The notes under the pieces are model-generated. The model was not told the DNA's origin and ran no database searches. It was given only the letters and a program-made list of their open reading frames with translations. A program made the translations under genes and the position numbers. This document shows positions 1 through 6,226 of a DNA stretch of 14,974 nt, one piece after another. Numbering within the stretch: the stretch's first letter is position 1; each line of letters starts with the position of its first letter. This DNA is from Anaerolineales bacterium (GTDB taxonomy: Bacteria > Chloroflexota > Anaerolineae > Anaerolineales > E44-bin32): the NCBI GenBank assembly GCA_011772595.1, contig WVZH01000228.1, forward strand, positions 29,720 through 44,693, in the 5' to 3' direction.

Positions 1-61
1 GGATCAGGGATTAGGGGAGCAAGGGGCACGAGGATCGTTTCCTGATCCCTGGTCCCTAATC
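1..61. repeat. GGATCAGGGATTAGGG-type imperfect inverted repeat
   Basis: Bases 1-17 contain GGATCAGGGATTAGGG. The complement of 41-61 reads GATTAGGGACCAGGGATCAGG, so a related motif occurs in opposite orientation on either side of a short spacer, just upstream of the first gene. It looks like a low-complexity intergenic repeat, possibly also a hairpin. No other copy was noticed in this window, so calling it a dispersed repeat is inference. Confidence 0.35.
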
Positions 62-91
62 TCCGAACCCTAGTAATTCGTGAGGATTGGG

Positions 92-883
92 ATGAAAAAA
101 GTTTGGGTCATTGTGCGCAAAGAATGGGCAGAGGTATTTAAGAACCGTTTCGTGCTTTTTACAGTTGGCTTCTTGCCGCTGATTCTAACCGCATTGCCGT
201 TGATCATGCTGCACGCTACTCGTGGTTCGGGGGATCTGGCAGATCTCTCGTTTGCCGAGATGCCTGGTGGCTTCAACGCCTTTTGTGAGGGGATGAGCGC
301 GGCGGAATGTGGTCAATATTTCTTGGTCAGTCAGTTCATGCTGCTCTTCATGTTGATGCCATTAGCCATCCCGGTCACCATTGCCTCCTACAGCATCGTC
401 GGGGAAAAAACCACGAGGACGCTAGAACCATTGTTGGCAACACCGGTGACGACGCTGGAATTGCTGGCCGGGAAAGGACTGGCAGCGGCCCTCCCAGCGA
501 TCGCGGCGACGTGGTTAGGTTTTGGAGTCTTCGCCGTGGGAACGCGGATCCTCTCGGAGAGTACGAGAGTGCTCGCTCGCCTAATCGATCCGCTGTGGTT
601 GATGGCGATCTTCGTGGTGGGTCCGCTTTTGGCGATCGCGGCGGTCAGCGTGGCGGTGATGGTTTCTTCGCGGGCTAACGACCCTCGCGTAGCAGAGCAG
701 CTATCGATGCTGGTCATCCTGCCGCTCTTGGCAATATTCTTCGGGCAAATCAGCGGTCTGTTCTTCATCAACGCGCAGTTGATCTTATGGATGGCGATCG
801 TCCTGGCGCTGGTTGACGCCGGGTTGTTGGCGTTCGCAACGCAACTTTTCCAGCGCGAAACCATCCTCACGCGCTGGAAATGA
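92..883 (+). CDS. ABC-2 type transporter permease
   Basis: This is the membrane subunit of an ABC-2 type transporter; it would pair with a cytoplasmic ATPase to export an unknown substrate. The 263 residues show about six hydrophobic segments (roughly 20-40, 79-100, 130-150, 168-192, 205-225 and 229-250). The first loop, about residues 41-78, is external and holds two cysteines (65 and 73). The family's cytoplasmic signature GEKTTRTLEPLLATPVTTLE lies at 104-123, after the second segment. I chose ATG 92 because GAGG sits 6 bases upstream; an in-frame GTG at 80 would add four residues and has a poorer ribosome site. The next gene follows after 12 bp, so the two are probably co-transcribed. The ATPase gene is expected upstream, outside the window. 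The family call is firm; the substrate cannot be told. Confidence 0.88.
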   Translation: MKKVWVIVRKEWAEVFKNRFVLFTVGFLPLILTALPLIMLHATRGSGDLADLSFAEMPGGFNAFCEGMSAAECGQYFLVSQFMLLFMLMPLAIPVTIASYSIVGEKTTRTLEPLLATPVTTLELLAGKGLAAALPAIAATWLGFGVFAVGTRILSESTRVLARLIDPLWLMAIFVVGPLLAIAAVSVAVMVSSRANDPRVAEQLSMLVILPLLAIFFGQISGLFFINAQLILWMAIVLALVDAGLLAFATQLFQRETILTRWK

Positions 884-895
884 AGGGGGGAAGCC

Positions 896-1639
896 ATGCG
901 AGGAAAGCGCTTGCTGTGTTTTCTGACGCTGCTCGTGATACCGCATTATGCGGCAAGGGCACAGGAGGCCAGCGGTGGTCTCTCTTTAAATCTTCGTAAG
1001 GACTTTGGTTTCAGTTTGGGCGGGCGAGTCCAGGGCCAGTTCACGCTCTCTGCGAGCGGACCCGAAGATATCTCCAGCGTTGCTTTCTTGATCGATGGCG
1101 AGACGATGGGGACGGACGAAGAATCGCCGTTCCAGATTTCTTTTCGCACGAGCGATTACGAGCTCGGTCTCCATCGCCTCATGGTTGTGGGAACCACGTT
1201 CGATGGCAGAGAATTGCGCAGTGACGAACTTCGTTTGGAATTTGTAAGCCCGGAGCAGGGCTGGCGGTCGGCGGTAGAGATGGTGGTGCCACTCTTGCTC
1301 CTGCTCCTCGTCCTAGGGACCCTCGGTTTCGCCGTGCTGGTAATCTTTGGTCGTCGGGGCAAATTTCAGATCGGAGCCTACGGTAGGGCGGGAGCTGCCG
1401 TCTGCCCAAGGTGTCGCTTACCGTATGGCCGTCATGTGCTCTCACCTAACCTGTTTATTGGCAAGCTCGAGCGTTGTCCTCATTGCAGTAAGTGGGCGAT
1501 CGTTCGACGAGCAACCTCCAAGGACTTGGCGGATGCGGAGGCTAGGTGGCTCGCAGAAAGCCAACGCGGTGTGATGCAATCTGAAGACGAAGAGACCCGC
1601 CTTCGCCGCATGATCGAGGACACACGCTTTGAGGATTAG
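896..1639 (+). CDS. Secreted-then-anchored protein with Ig-like domain and C-terminal zinc ribbon
   Basis: I recognise no named family. The 247 residues begin with a signal-like segment (positive residues, then hydrophobic 6-20, possible cleavage near ARAQ at 20-23). A beta-rich region at about 30-117 resembles bacterial Ig-like domains (VAFLIDGETMGTDEESPFQ, then the G-x-H type strand around 91-98). A strong membrane helix follows at 129-151, then a cytoplasmic tail with two CxxC pairs, CPRC at 170-173 and CPHC at 194-197, which would form a zinc ribbon. The last 40 residues are charged and probably helical. An AAGGGGGG ribosome site lies 5 bases before ATG 896. The 12-bp gap to the ABC permease suggests that it accompanies that transporter, perhaps as an accessory or sensor subunit; this is inference. 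Confidence 0.8.
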   Translation: MRGKRLLCFLTLLVIPHYAARAQEASGGLSLNLRKDFGFSLGGRVQGQFTLSASGPEDISSVAFLIDGETMGTDEESPFQISFRTSDYELGLHRLMVVGTTFDGRELRSDELRLEFVSPEQGWRSAVEMVVPLLLLLLVLGTLGFAVLVIFGRRGKFQIGAYGRAGAAVCPRCRLPYGRHVLSPNLFIGKLERCPHCSKWAIVRRATSKDLADAEARWLAESQRGVMQSEDEETRLRRMIEDTRFED

Positions 1640-1685
1640 CCCTCAAAGGCGGATAAAAACTGGGCCGGAAGCGAAGTCGCCGGCC
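1627..1685 (+). terminator. Two hairpins at the end of the permease / zinc-ribbon operon
   Basis: CTTTGAGG (1627-1634) pairs perfectly with CCTCAAAG (1641-1648) around a 6-base loop that contains the stop codon. GGCCGG (1663-1668) pairs with CCGGCC (1680-1685). Neither is followed by a T run on the plus strand, so this is not a canonical intrinsic terminator. It may act in 3'-end protection or in factor-assisted termination. Confidence 0.35.
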
Positions 1686-1798
1686 ACCTAAAAAATGCAG
1701 ATACGGTGGAGATCACCCACCTGTAAAAAAGCAGCTCCCATGTTTCCCTAGAGCTCCTGAGATCGCGTGTCGCCTTCCCATGGAGATGGACTTGCGGG

Positions 1799-1804
1799 TA
1801 CAAT
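1799..1804 (+). promoter_or_regulatory. Possible -10 box (TACAAT) upstream of methyltransferase
   Basis: TACAAT lies about 58 bases before the preferred GTG start at 1863. No clear -35 box is visible at 16-18 bp. Its position argues that the longer reading frame starting at 1767 is not translated. Weak evidence. Confidence 0.25.
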
Positions 1805-1862
1805 CGCCGTAGAGATTTCTCGCCGGAGCATCAGGCTCGCGGCTTTTCAATGGTGGTTGTCT

Positions 1863-2762
1863 GTGAGCGAAGATCACCCTCCGATTTGCGATTACGAAGA
1901 CTCGGATTATCAATCACGCTTCTGGGAACTCGGCGGTCGCCAGTACGAGGATCGCGTCGAAGCGGTGGCGTTGCGGCGATTACTACCTGGGGGTGGCGAA
2001 CGGCTGTTGGAGGTGGGAGCCGGCGCCGGGCGGAACACATCCAGGTACACAGGTTTTCGTCAGATCGTTTTGCTGGATTATTCGCGCACTCAGTTAGCAC
2101 AAGCACAGGCGCGCCTCGGAGAAGGGGATCGGTATCTCTACGTCGCCGGCGATGTCTATCGCTTGCCATTCGCACCCGGTGTCTTCGACGCCTCCACCAT
2201 GGTGCGCACGCTGCATCACATGGTCGATCCGCTCTCCGCTTTGAGACAGGTTCGGATGGTCCTGGCCTCAGGTGCTGTTTTTGTGCTCGAGTATGCCAAC
2301 AAGCAAAACCTCAAGGCCATTGCGCGCTGGCTGTTTCGGCGCCAATCCTGGAATCCGTTTAGTCGTGAATCCGTGGAGTTTGCGCCACTCAATTTCGATT
2401 TCCACCCCGCGGCGGTTCGTGCCTGGTTACGGGAAGCGGGCTTTGTCCTCAAGCGGCAGCTTACAGTTTCCCATTTCCGACTCAATCTGCTCAAGAGGAT
2501 GATTCCCTTGCGTCTTCTGGTTGCTATGGATTCGTTGGTCCAATGGACGGGGGATTGGTGGCAGCTATCGCCGAGTGTCTTTGTGCGTGCGTGCGCGGTG
2601 GGTGAAGACATACCCACCCAAGCGGATGCCTTTTGGCGCTGTCCAGCATGTGGGTCCGTGGATTTGAGAGCAGACGAGGTCGGTTTGTATTGCCTGGGAT
2701 GCGAACGCATCTGGTCAAGACGCGAGGGCATCTATGATTTCAAGGAGCCTCTGTCGCGCTAA
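1863..2762 (+). CDS. Class I SAM-dependent methyltransferase with C-terminal Trm112-like zinc ribbon
   Basis: A soluble SAM-dependent methyltransferase of unknown acceptor. In the 299-residue form, SAM motif I is LLEVGAGAGRN at 48-58, the acidic ribose-binding residue is Asp72, and the methyltransferase-11 type motif GDVYRLPFAPGVFDAS lies at 96-111, followed by RTLHHM at 115-120. The C-terminus holds CPAC (260-263) and CLGC (277-280) and ends in RREGIYDF. This is close to the Trm112 pattern of two Cys pairs followed by x-x-DGI-x-DF. Such ribbons usually occur as separate small proteins, or as N-terminal parts of methyltransferases; here it is C-terminal. The start is uncertain. GTG 1863 is chosen because the similarity-like ICDYED start follows it and a possible -10 box precedes it; the open frame extends back to GTG 1767. 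It stands alone, 69 bp from the convergent arsR-type gene. Confidence 0.82.
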   Translation: MSEDHPPICDYEDSDYQSRFWELGGRQYEDRVEAVALRRLLPGGGERLLEVGAGAGRNTSRYTGFRQIVLLDYSRTQLAQAQARLGEGDRYLYVAGDVYRLPFAPGVFDASTMVRTLHHMVDPLSALRQVRMVLASGAVFVLEYANKQNLKAIARWLFRRQSWNPFSRESVEFAPLNFDFHPAAVRAWLREAGFVLKRQLTVSHFRLNLLKRMIPLRLLVAMDSLVQWTGDWWQLSPSVFVRACAVGEDIPTQADAFWRCPACGSVDLRADEVGLYCLGCERIWSRREGIYDFKEPLSR

Positions 2763-2831
2763 AAACCAATGCGTTCGTGTTTCTTCTCAAGTGCTGGTAT
2801 CACAAGGTAACGTTCACGATAGTCGACAATA

Positions 2832-3386
2832 TCAATCGACGCGCCAGTAGATCCCCTTTTCACGTTTGAGCAACCCGGAGGCAATCATTTCCCGACGCAG
2901 GGTTGCCGTGTCGGTATGATACCTGGCTAAAATCTCGTTGACCTGCTTTTCGCTATAGTGGCTCTCGGGCTCGAAATCGCTGACGAGATGGCGCAAGATG
3001 ACCAGGCGTTTTTTTTGCTGGGAGGGGATCGTTTTCAGACTGCCATCTGGCATGGTGAAGTCGGCCAACACCTTGCGTTCGTAGGCACTTTTGTCCACAT
3101 CCTCTGCGAGTGCGGGTAGAGTTCCTTCTGACAGCAATTTGCGCGCCATGGCTTCCAGCGACTTGGTTTCCAGCTGATACAGACTGTAGTAGCCTTCGGC
3201 CCGCGCGCTGACGAGGCCGACGCGCGCCAGTCGCGCCAGGTGGTGTGAGACGGTTGAGGGTCGCAACTCGAGCATGGCTGCCAACTGTTCGACGGAACAA
3301 GAATTTTGCGCAAGCAGCCCCACGATCTTAAGGCGGTTGGCATCGCCAAGGGCTTTGAAAAAGGCGAGCAGGTTCGTCTCTTCCAT
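2832..3386 (-). CDS. ArsR-family HTH regulator with C-terminal DUF2087 domain
   Basis: A DNA-binding transcription regulator. Of 184 residues, about 5-75 form an ArsR-type winged helix (FKALGDANRLKIVGLL at 10-25, recognition helix around RPSTVSHHLARL at 42-53, wing ending YYSLYQL at 66-72). Residues 108-184 form DUF2087: FTMPDGSLKTIP, KKRLVILRHL, SDFEPESHYSEKQVNEIL and ending GLLKREKGIYWRVD. The usual ArsR metal-binding cysteines are absent; only Cys30 is seen, so metal sensing is unlikely. I prefer the ATG at 3386 because GGAG lies 6 bases upstream; ATG 3392 would add Met-Lys and leaves no proper spacing. A well-formed promoter lies upstream. It is divergent from two small membrane-protein genes, which are candidate targets; that link is inference. 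Confidence 0.92.
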   Translation of the reverse strand: MEETNLLAFFKALGDANRLKIVGLLAQNSCSVEQLAAMLELRPSTVSHHLARLARVGLVSARAEGYYSLYQLETKSLEAMARKLLSEGTLPALAEDVDKSAYERKVLADFTMPDGSLKTIPSQQKKRLVILRHLVSDFEPESHYSEKQVNEILARYHTDTATLRREMIASGLLKREKGIYWRVD

Positions 3387-3425
3387 TTTCATCTCCGTGA
3401 AAATATTTCGATAACTGTCTAATCA

Positions 3426-3454
3426 ATTATGCTCGATCCTGCCCCTCTTTACAA
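3426..3454 (-). promoter_or_regulatory. Sigma70-type promoter of the ArsR-DUF2087 gene
   Basis: On the minus strand, TTGTAA (3454-3449) and CATAAT (3431-3426) are separated by exactly 17 bp. Transcription would begin near 3419, giving a leader of about 30 bases that includes the GGAG ribosome site. Confidence 0.6.
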
Positions 3455-3560
3455 GTGCAAAATGGTTCACGAGCTAGATTGATGAGTTGCCGAGGCGACC
3501 GATTTGAAGGCCGTGAGCGCAGCACGAGGGATTGGTTCAATCTCAATTCCGAGCCTGGGT

Positions 3561-3580
3561 TATAATCACGCGTGGACGCG
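3561..3580 (+). promoter_or_regulatory. TATAAT -10 box with adjoining CGCGT-GG-ACGCG dyad
   Basis: TATAAT at 3561-3566 has a poor candidate -35 (TTCAAT at 3536-3541, 19-bp spacer). Directly after it lies the perfect dyad CGCGT (3569-3573), GG, ACGCG (3576-3580), at the position where transcription would start. This is a typical place for a repressor operator. The downstream gene starts at 3755, so the leader would be about 180 bases. Confidence 0.35.
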
Positions 3581-3754
3581 ACCAGGTTGATGATCCTAGG
3601 CCATTTAGAAATTAGGGGATTCCTTACACCTGCGATCGCTCCAAGCCAGCACGCGACGTATAAATAGCAGAGGAAATGGCAGCGTGGCTGATTTCTGCGC
3701 GACACAGGGGTATCTAATACGTATAGTGATTCAAATTGGATATGGGAGGCGAGC

Positions 3755-4267
3755 ATGAACGTTAAAATGAGATCCAATCTCGCTGCGGGACTTGTGCTGA
3801 TCCTGATTGGGGTAGCATTTCTGATCGCACAATTAAGGCCAGAGTGGTTTGATTGGCTGGACCCGGCACAAAACTGGCCATTGATCATCATCGGCGTTGG
3901 TCTGCTTCTATTGTTCATCGGCCTTCTAACCGGCGTGCCAGCCATGGCGGTCCCGGCGTGCATCGTCGGCGGTGTGGGAGCGCTTCTGTATTGGCAGAAC
4001 GCCACAGGCAATTGGGATAGTTGGGCGTACGCGTGGGCGCTTATCCCCGGATTTGTCGGTGTGGGGATCATCCTCTCAGGTGTACTAAGTGGCCAGGTGC
4101 GCACGGCATTACGTGATGGTGGTAGGACGATCCTGGTGAGTCTCGTTCTGGTCGCCATCTTTGGCTCCTTCCTCGGACCGAACGATTTCGCCGGGCCAAT
4201 CTGGCCCATCGTGTTAATCGCCGCAGGCGTGGTATTTTTATTTCAGGCTATCCTGCGCCCGCGCTGA
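3755..4267 (+). CDS. Small polytopic membrane protein, LiaF-TM / DUF5668-like
   Basis: An integral membrane protein of 170 residues with five or six hydrophobic segments (about 9-26, 41-60, 64-80, 92-111, 125-141 and 149-166). The repeated pattern of a Trp-Pro followed by a helix (NWPLIIIGVGLLLLF at 40-54; PIWPIVLIAAGVVFLF at 148-163) is typical of the LiaF transmembrane / DUF5668 group, whose members often sit beside stress-response or cell-envelope regulators. There is no signal peptide or soluble domain. ATG 3755 has GGGAGG 5 bases upstream. The next gene encodes a similar protein, and both carry a W-x-x-IPG(F) motif (here AWALIPGF, 93-100). The molecular role is unknown. The neighbouring ArsR-DUF2087 gene may regulate it (inference). 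Confidence 0.82.
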   Translation: MNVKMRSNLAAGLVLILIGVAFLIAQLRPEWFDWLDPAQNWPLIIIGVGLLLLFIGLLTGVPAMAVPACIVGGVGALLYWQNATGNWDSWAYAWALIPGFVGVGIILSGVLSGQVRTALRDGGRTILVSLVLVAIFGSFLGPNDFAGPIWPIVLIAAGVVFLFQAILRPR

Positions 4268-4308
4268 GGATCTCGCGCGGCGTTTGGCAATCGAACGGAG
4301 GGCCGTTC
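4259..4308 (+). terminator. Hairpins at the 3' end of the first membrane-protein gene
   Basis: CCGCGC (4259-4264) pairs with GCGCGG (4275-4280), and inside it GAG (4266-4268) pairs with CTC (4272-4274) with one bulged T; a short CGTTTGG follows. A second stem, GAACGG (4293-4298) with CCGTTC (4303-4308), has a 4-base loop and is followed by TCTGCCTTTATG. T tracts are short, so termination efficiency is uncertain. The next gene has its own promoter, which fits termination here. Confidence 0.4.
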
Positions 4309-4383
4309 TCTGCCTTTATGAATCTGGATTCTTGATCGGTCAGCGTGGCGTGTGGACTGGTTCGTGTCAGGTTATTCCGACAA

Positions 4384-4412
4384 TTGATTTCGGGTACTTC
4401 GGGTGCTATTAT
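4384..4412 (+). promoter_or_regulatory. Sigma70-type extended -10 promoter for the WW-IPG membrane protein
   Basis: TTGATT (4384-4389), a 17-bp spacer ending in TGC, and TATTAT (4407-4412) make a good promoter with an extended -10 element. Transcription would begin near 4419, about 50 bases before GTG 4470. Confidence 0.6.
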
Positions 4413-4469
4413 GTCCTCGATGTGCAGATACGCCTTTGAAAGTCTATGCGTTTTGGAGAGGAGAGTGAA

Positions 4470-5123
4470 GTGAAAAAGGTGCCAGTGAACGCTATTTTTG
4501 GATTGCTCGTGATCACGGCAGGGGTTTTGTTCTTGCTTCAAAACCTGGGGGTACTTCGGGCGGTCGGAACGATCTTCTGGACCGTGGCGTTCGGAGTCGC
4601 GGGGGCGATGTTTTTGTATTTGTATTACCGCGAACGCCGAGATTGGTGGTGGCTGATTCCCGGTTTCAGTTTGTTGGGCTTAGCCACTTTACTGCTTTTT
4701 GATGCACTTGCTCCCCAACTTGGGGATGTTCTTGGGGCACCGATCTTCTTGGGCGCCGTTGGCGTGAGTTTCGGGTTGGTCTACCTGCAGCGCCGTGATT
4801 TTTGGTGGGCTGTAATCCCCGGCGGTGTGATGTTGACACTGGCGGTTTTCGTGGCGCTTGAATCTTTGTTTGCCGGAACGGATTTGGTTGGTGTGTTCTT
4901 CCTCGGATTAGCAGGGACCTTTGTGTTGGTTGGGATCTTACCCACGAGCGAGGGGCGCTTGTGGTGGGCTTTTATCCCTGCGGGCGTGTTAGGTCTCATG
5001 GGGATGATTTTTCTGGCTACTGAGGTCAGACTCTTCAGGTTTATCGGGCCGGGGCTCTTGGTTGTAGGGGGAGCCTATCTAGTCTTGCGCACGCTCCGAG
5101 GCAGCCAGGGCAGTGAGGGTTGA
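4470..5123 (+). CDS. Polytopic membrane protein with three WW-x-x-IPG repeats
   Basis: An integral membrane protein of 217 residues, about seven to eight hydrophobic segments, with no soluble domain. It starts like LiaF/DUF5668 proteins (NAIFGLLVITAGVLFLLQNL at 7-26). Three internal repeats stand out: RDWWWLIPGF at 57-66, RDFWWAVIPGG at 109-119 and RLWWAFIPAG at 163-172, spaced 52 and 54 residues apart. Each has charged residues, then a tryptophan pair, then Ile-Pro-Gly/Ala opening a hydrophobic helix, which suggests duplication of a two-helix unit. GTG 4470 is preferred because GGAGAGGAG lies just upstream; ATG 4446 is in frame, but the ribosome site would then fall inside the gene. It has its own promoter but lies beside the related 3755 gene. 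Function unknown. Confidence 0.8.
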   Translation: MKKVPVNAIFGLLVITAGVLFLLQNLGVLRAVGTIFWTVAFGVAGAMFLYLYYRERRDWWWLIPGFSLLGLATLLLFDALAPQLGDVLGAPIFLGAVGVSFGLVYLQRRDFWWAVIPGGVMLTLAVFVALESLFAGTDLVGVFFLGLAGTFVLVGILPTSEGRLWWAFIPAGVLGLMGMIFLATEVRLFRFIGPGLLVVGGAYLVLRTLRGSQGSEG

Positions 5124-5218
5124 GGCTTGATGCACAGGAAGTTGTGCGTGGAGCGGGTGGATCACGCGCCAGGTTTTTGTATGCCTGAGTTAACGGAGGG
5201 CATGAGATAAAAGCGACT

Positions 5219-6109
5219 TTGCAGGGCCTGATCAATAGTGGAAAGCCGGTGCTCGCGGACGGTGGGATGGGTACGACCCTCATCGCGAAGGGTTTGGCGC
5301 GTGGTGTTCACCCGGAACAATGGAACGTGGATCATCCTGAGGTGGTTCGGGAGATTCATCGTGGCTACCTGGAGGCCGGTGCGCAAGTCATCCTGTCCAA
5401 TTCTTTCGGTGGTAATCGCTCCCGCTTGGGCCGGCATGAACTCGAAGGACGCATTCACGAGTTGAACATGGCAGCTGCGCAGCTTGCCCGCGTGGAAGCC
5501 GATGAATTCCAAGAACCGGTTGTGGTGGGTGGATCCATTGGGCCCACTGGAAGAATGATGAAACCCCTGGGTGATCTAACCCCTGAGCAGGCTGAAGCGG
5601 AGTTTCAAGAACAGGCTGCGGCGTTGGTTGAGGGTGGTGTTGACGTGTTGTGGATCGAGACGATGTCGGATTTGGAAGAGGTGCACGCCGCCGTACGAGG
5701 TTGCCGCAAGGTGGCAAACGGACTTCCGCTGGTAGTCACGATGACATTCGACACACATGGGTATACCTCGATGGGTGTCTCACCGGAGGATGCACTCACT
5801 GCCCTCTCCGGGTACAGACTCGCGGCGCTGGGGGGAAATTGTGGGAACGGTCCAGTTGAGATCGAGAGTGTAATCGTCAAGTTGCACAGCGCCGATCCTG
5901 ATGTCGTGCTGGTTGCCAAGTCGAACGCAGGTGTACCGCGCATGAAAGGTGGACAGACGATTTACGATGCCGGTCCGGAAGTCATGGCCGAACATGCGCG
6001 CAGGGTATATGGATTAGGGGCACGGATCATCGGTGCCTGTTGTGGTAGCACGGCTGAGCACATAAGTGCCATGGGGCGGGCGTTAAAGGAGCTTACGGAC
6101 GAAGGATAA
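5219..6109 (+). CDS. Homocysteine S-methyltransferase family protein
   Basis: A soluble zinc-dependent enzyme that would transfer a methyl group to homocysteine to make methionine, or act on a related thiol. The 296 residues cover the whole TIM-barrel domain: VLADGGMGTTL at 11-21, VILSNSFGGN at 58-67, GSIGPTG at 105-111, WIETMSD at 145-151 and VTMTFDT at 173-179. The three zinc cysteines are present: Cys208 in GGNCG and Cys274-Cys275 in GACCGS (the family more often has GGCCG). It lacks the folate, cobalamin and activation domains of MetH, so the methyl donor is not shown; betaine, S-methylmethionine or a corrinoid protein are all possible. TTG 5219 is the first standard start codon in frame. 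However, the strong GGAGGG at 5195-5200 is spaced for an ATA at 5207, which would add four residues. Confidence 0.88.
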   Translation: MQGLINSGKPVLADGGMGTTLIAKGLARGVHPEQWNVDHPEVVREIHRGYLEAGAQVILSNSFGGNRSRLGRHELEGRIHELNMAAAQLARVEADEFQEPVVVGGSIGPTGRMMKPLGDLTPEQAEAEFQEQAAALVEGGVDVLWIETMSDLEEVHAAVRGCRKVANGLPLVVTMTFDTHGYTSMGVSPEDALTALSGYRLAALGGNCGNGPVEIESVIVKLHSADPDVVLVAKSNAGVPRMKGGQTIYDAGPEVMAEHARRVYGLGARIIGACCGSTAEHISAMGRALKELTDEG

Positions 6110-6133
6110 CGTAGAGTCCTGATTTCTAGAAAT

Positions 6134-6155
6134 GGGACGGCTTATGAACCGTCCC
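6134..6155. repeat. GGGACGG/CCGTCCC palindrome
   Basis: GGGACGG (6134-6140) and CCGTCCC (6149-6155) form a 7-bp stem with an 8-base loop, in the gap between convergent genes. It resembles the palindrome 30 bases further on, and may be a REP-like element or a terminator. Confidence 0.45.
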
Positions 6156-6183
6156 CACGTACAAATTATTCAGAAGAAATAGT

Positions 6184-6209
6184 TAGGGGCGGTTCGCAAA
6201 CCGCCCCTA
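6184..6209. terminator. Strong 11-bp palindrome between convergent genes
   Basis: TAGGGGCGGTT (6184-6194) pairs perfectly with AACCGCCCCTA (6199-6209) around the tetraloop CGCA. It lies between the stop codons of two converging genes, so it probably acts as a shared terminator. On the minus strand the stem is followed by a U-rich stretch (ACTATTTCTTCTG), which favours termination of the DUF4139 gene; the plus-strand side has only ATCATTTGTC. Stems of the form GGGGCGGTT...AACCGCCCC are also common as dispersed palindromes in many bacterial genomes. Confidence 0.6.
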
Positions 6210-6226
6210 GATCATTTGTCGTGTTC

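Larger units (their letters stand above)
3387..3754. other. Divergent regulatory region between ArsR-type gene and membrane protein gene
   Basis: This stretch of about 370 bases has no convincing gene. It contains the minus-strand promoter of the regulator (3426-3454), a plus-strand TATAAT at 3561 with an adjacent dyad, a second A/T-rich -10-like TATAAA at 3659, and the GGGAGG ribosome site at 3744-3749. A short dyad, GAAAATATTTC, lies at about 3399-3409 in the regulator's leader and could be an operator. A long minus-strand open frame crosses the region, but it also runs antisense through most of the next gene and is judged spurious. Confidence 0.6.

Noticed and set aside
388..897. Minus-strand open frame of 169 codons antisense to the ABC permease
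   Set aside because: The plus strand encodes a clear ABC-2 permease with a ribosome site; the antisense product is low-complexity and resembles nothing.
1767..1862. N-terminal extension of the methyltransferase from GTG 1767
   Set aside because: The extra 32 residues do not look like family sequence, and a possible -10 box lies inside the stretch. GTG 1863 is preferred, though not proven.
3427..4209. Minus-strand open frame of 260 codons through the divergent region
   Set aside because: It lies antisense to most of the membrane protein gene at 3755, overlaps the regulator's promoter, and its translation has no recognisable domain or sensible composition.
5132..5178. Weak hairpins (GCACA/TGTGC and GCGTG/CACGC) followed by TTTTT after the WW-IPG gene
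   Set aside because: The stems are only 5 bp, they compete with each other, and the T run is separated from the stem by six bases.
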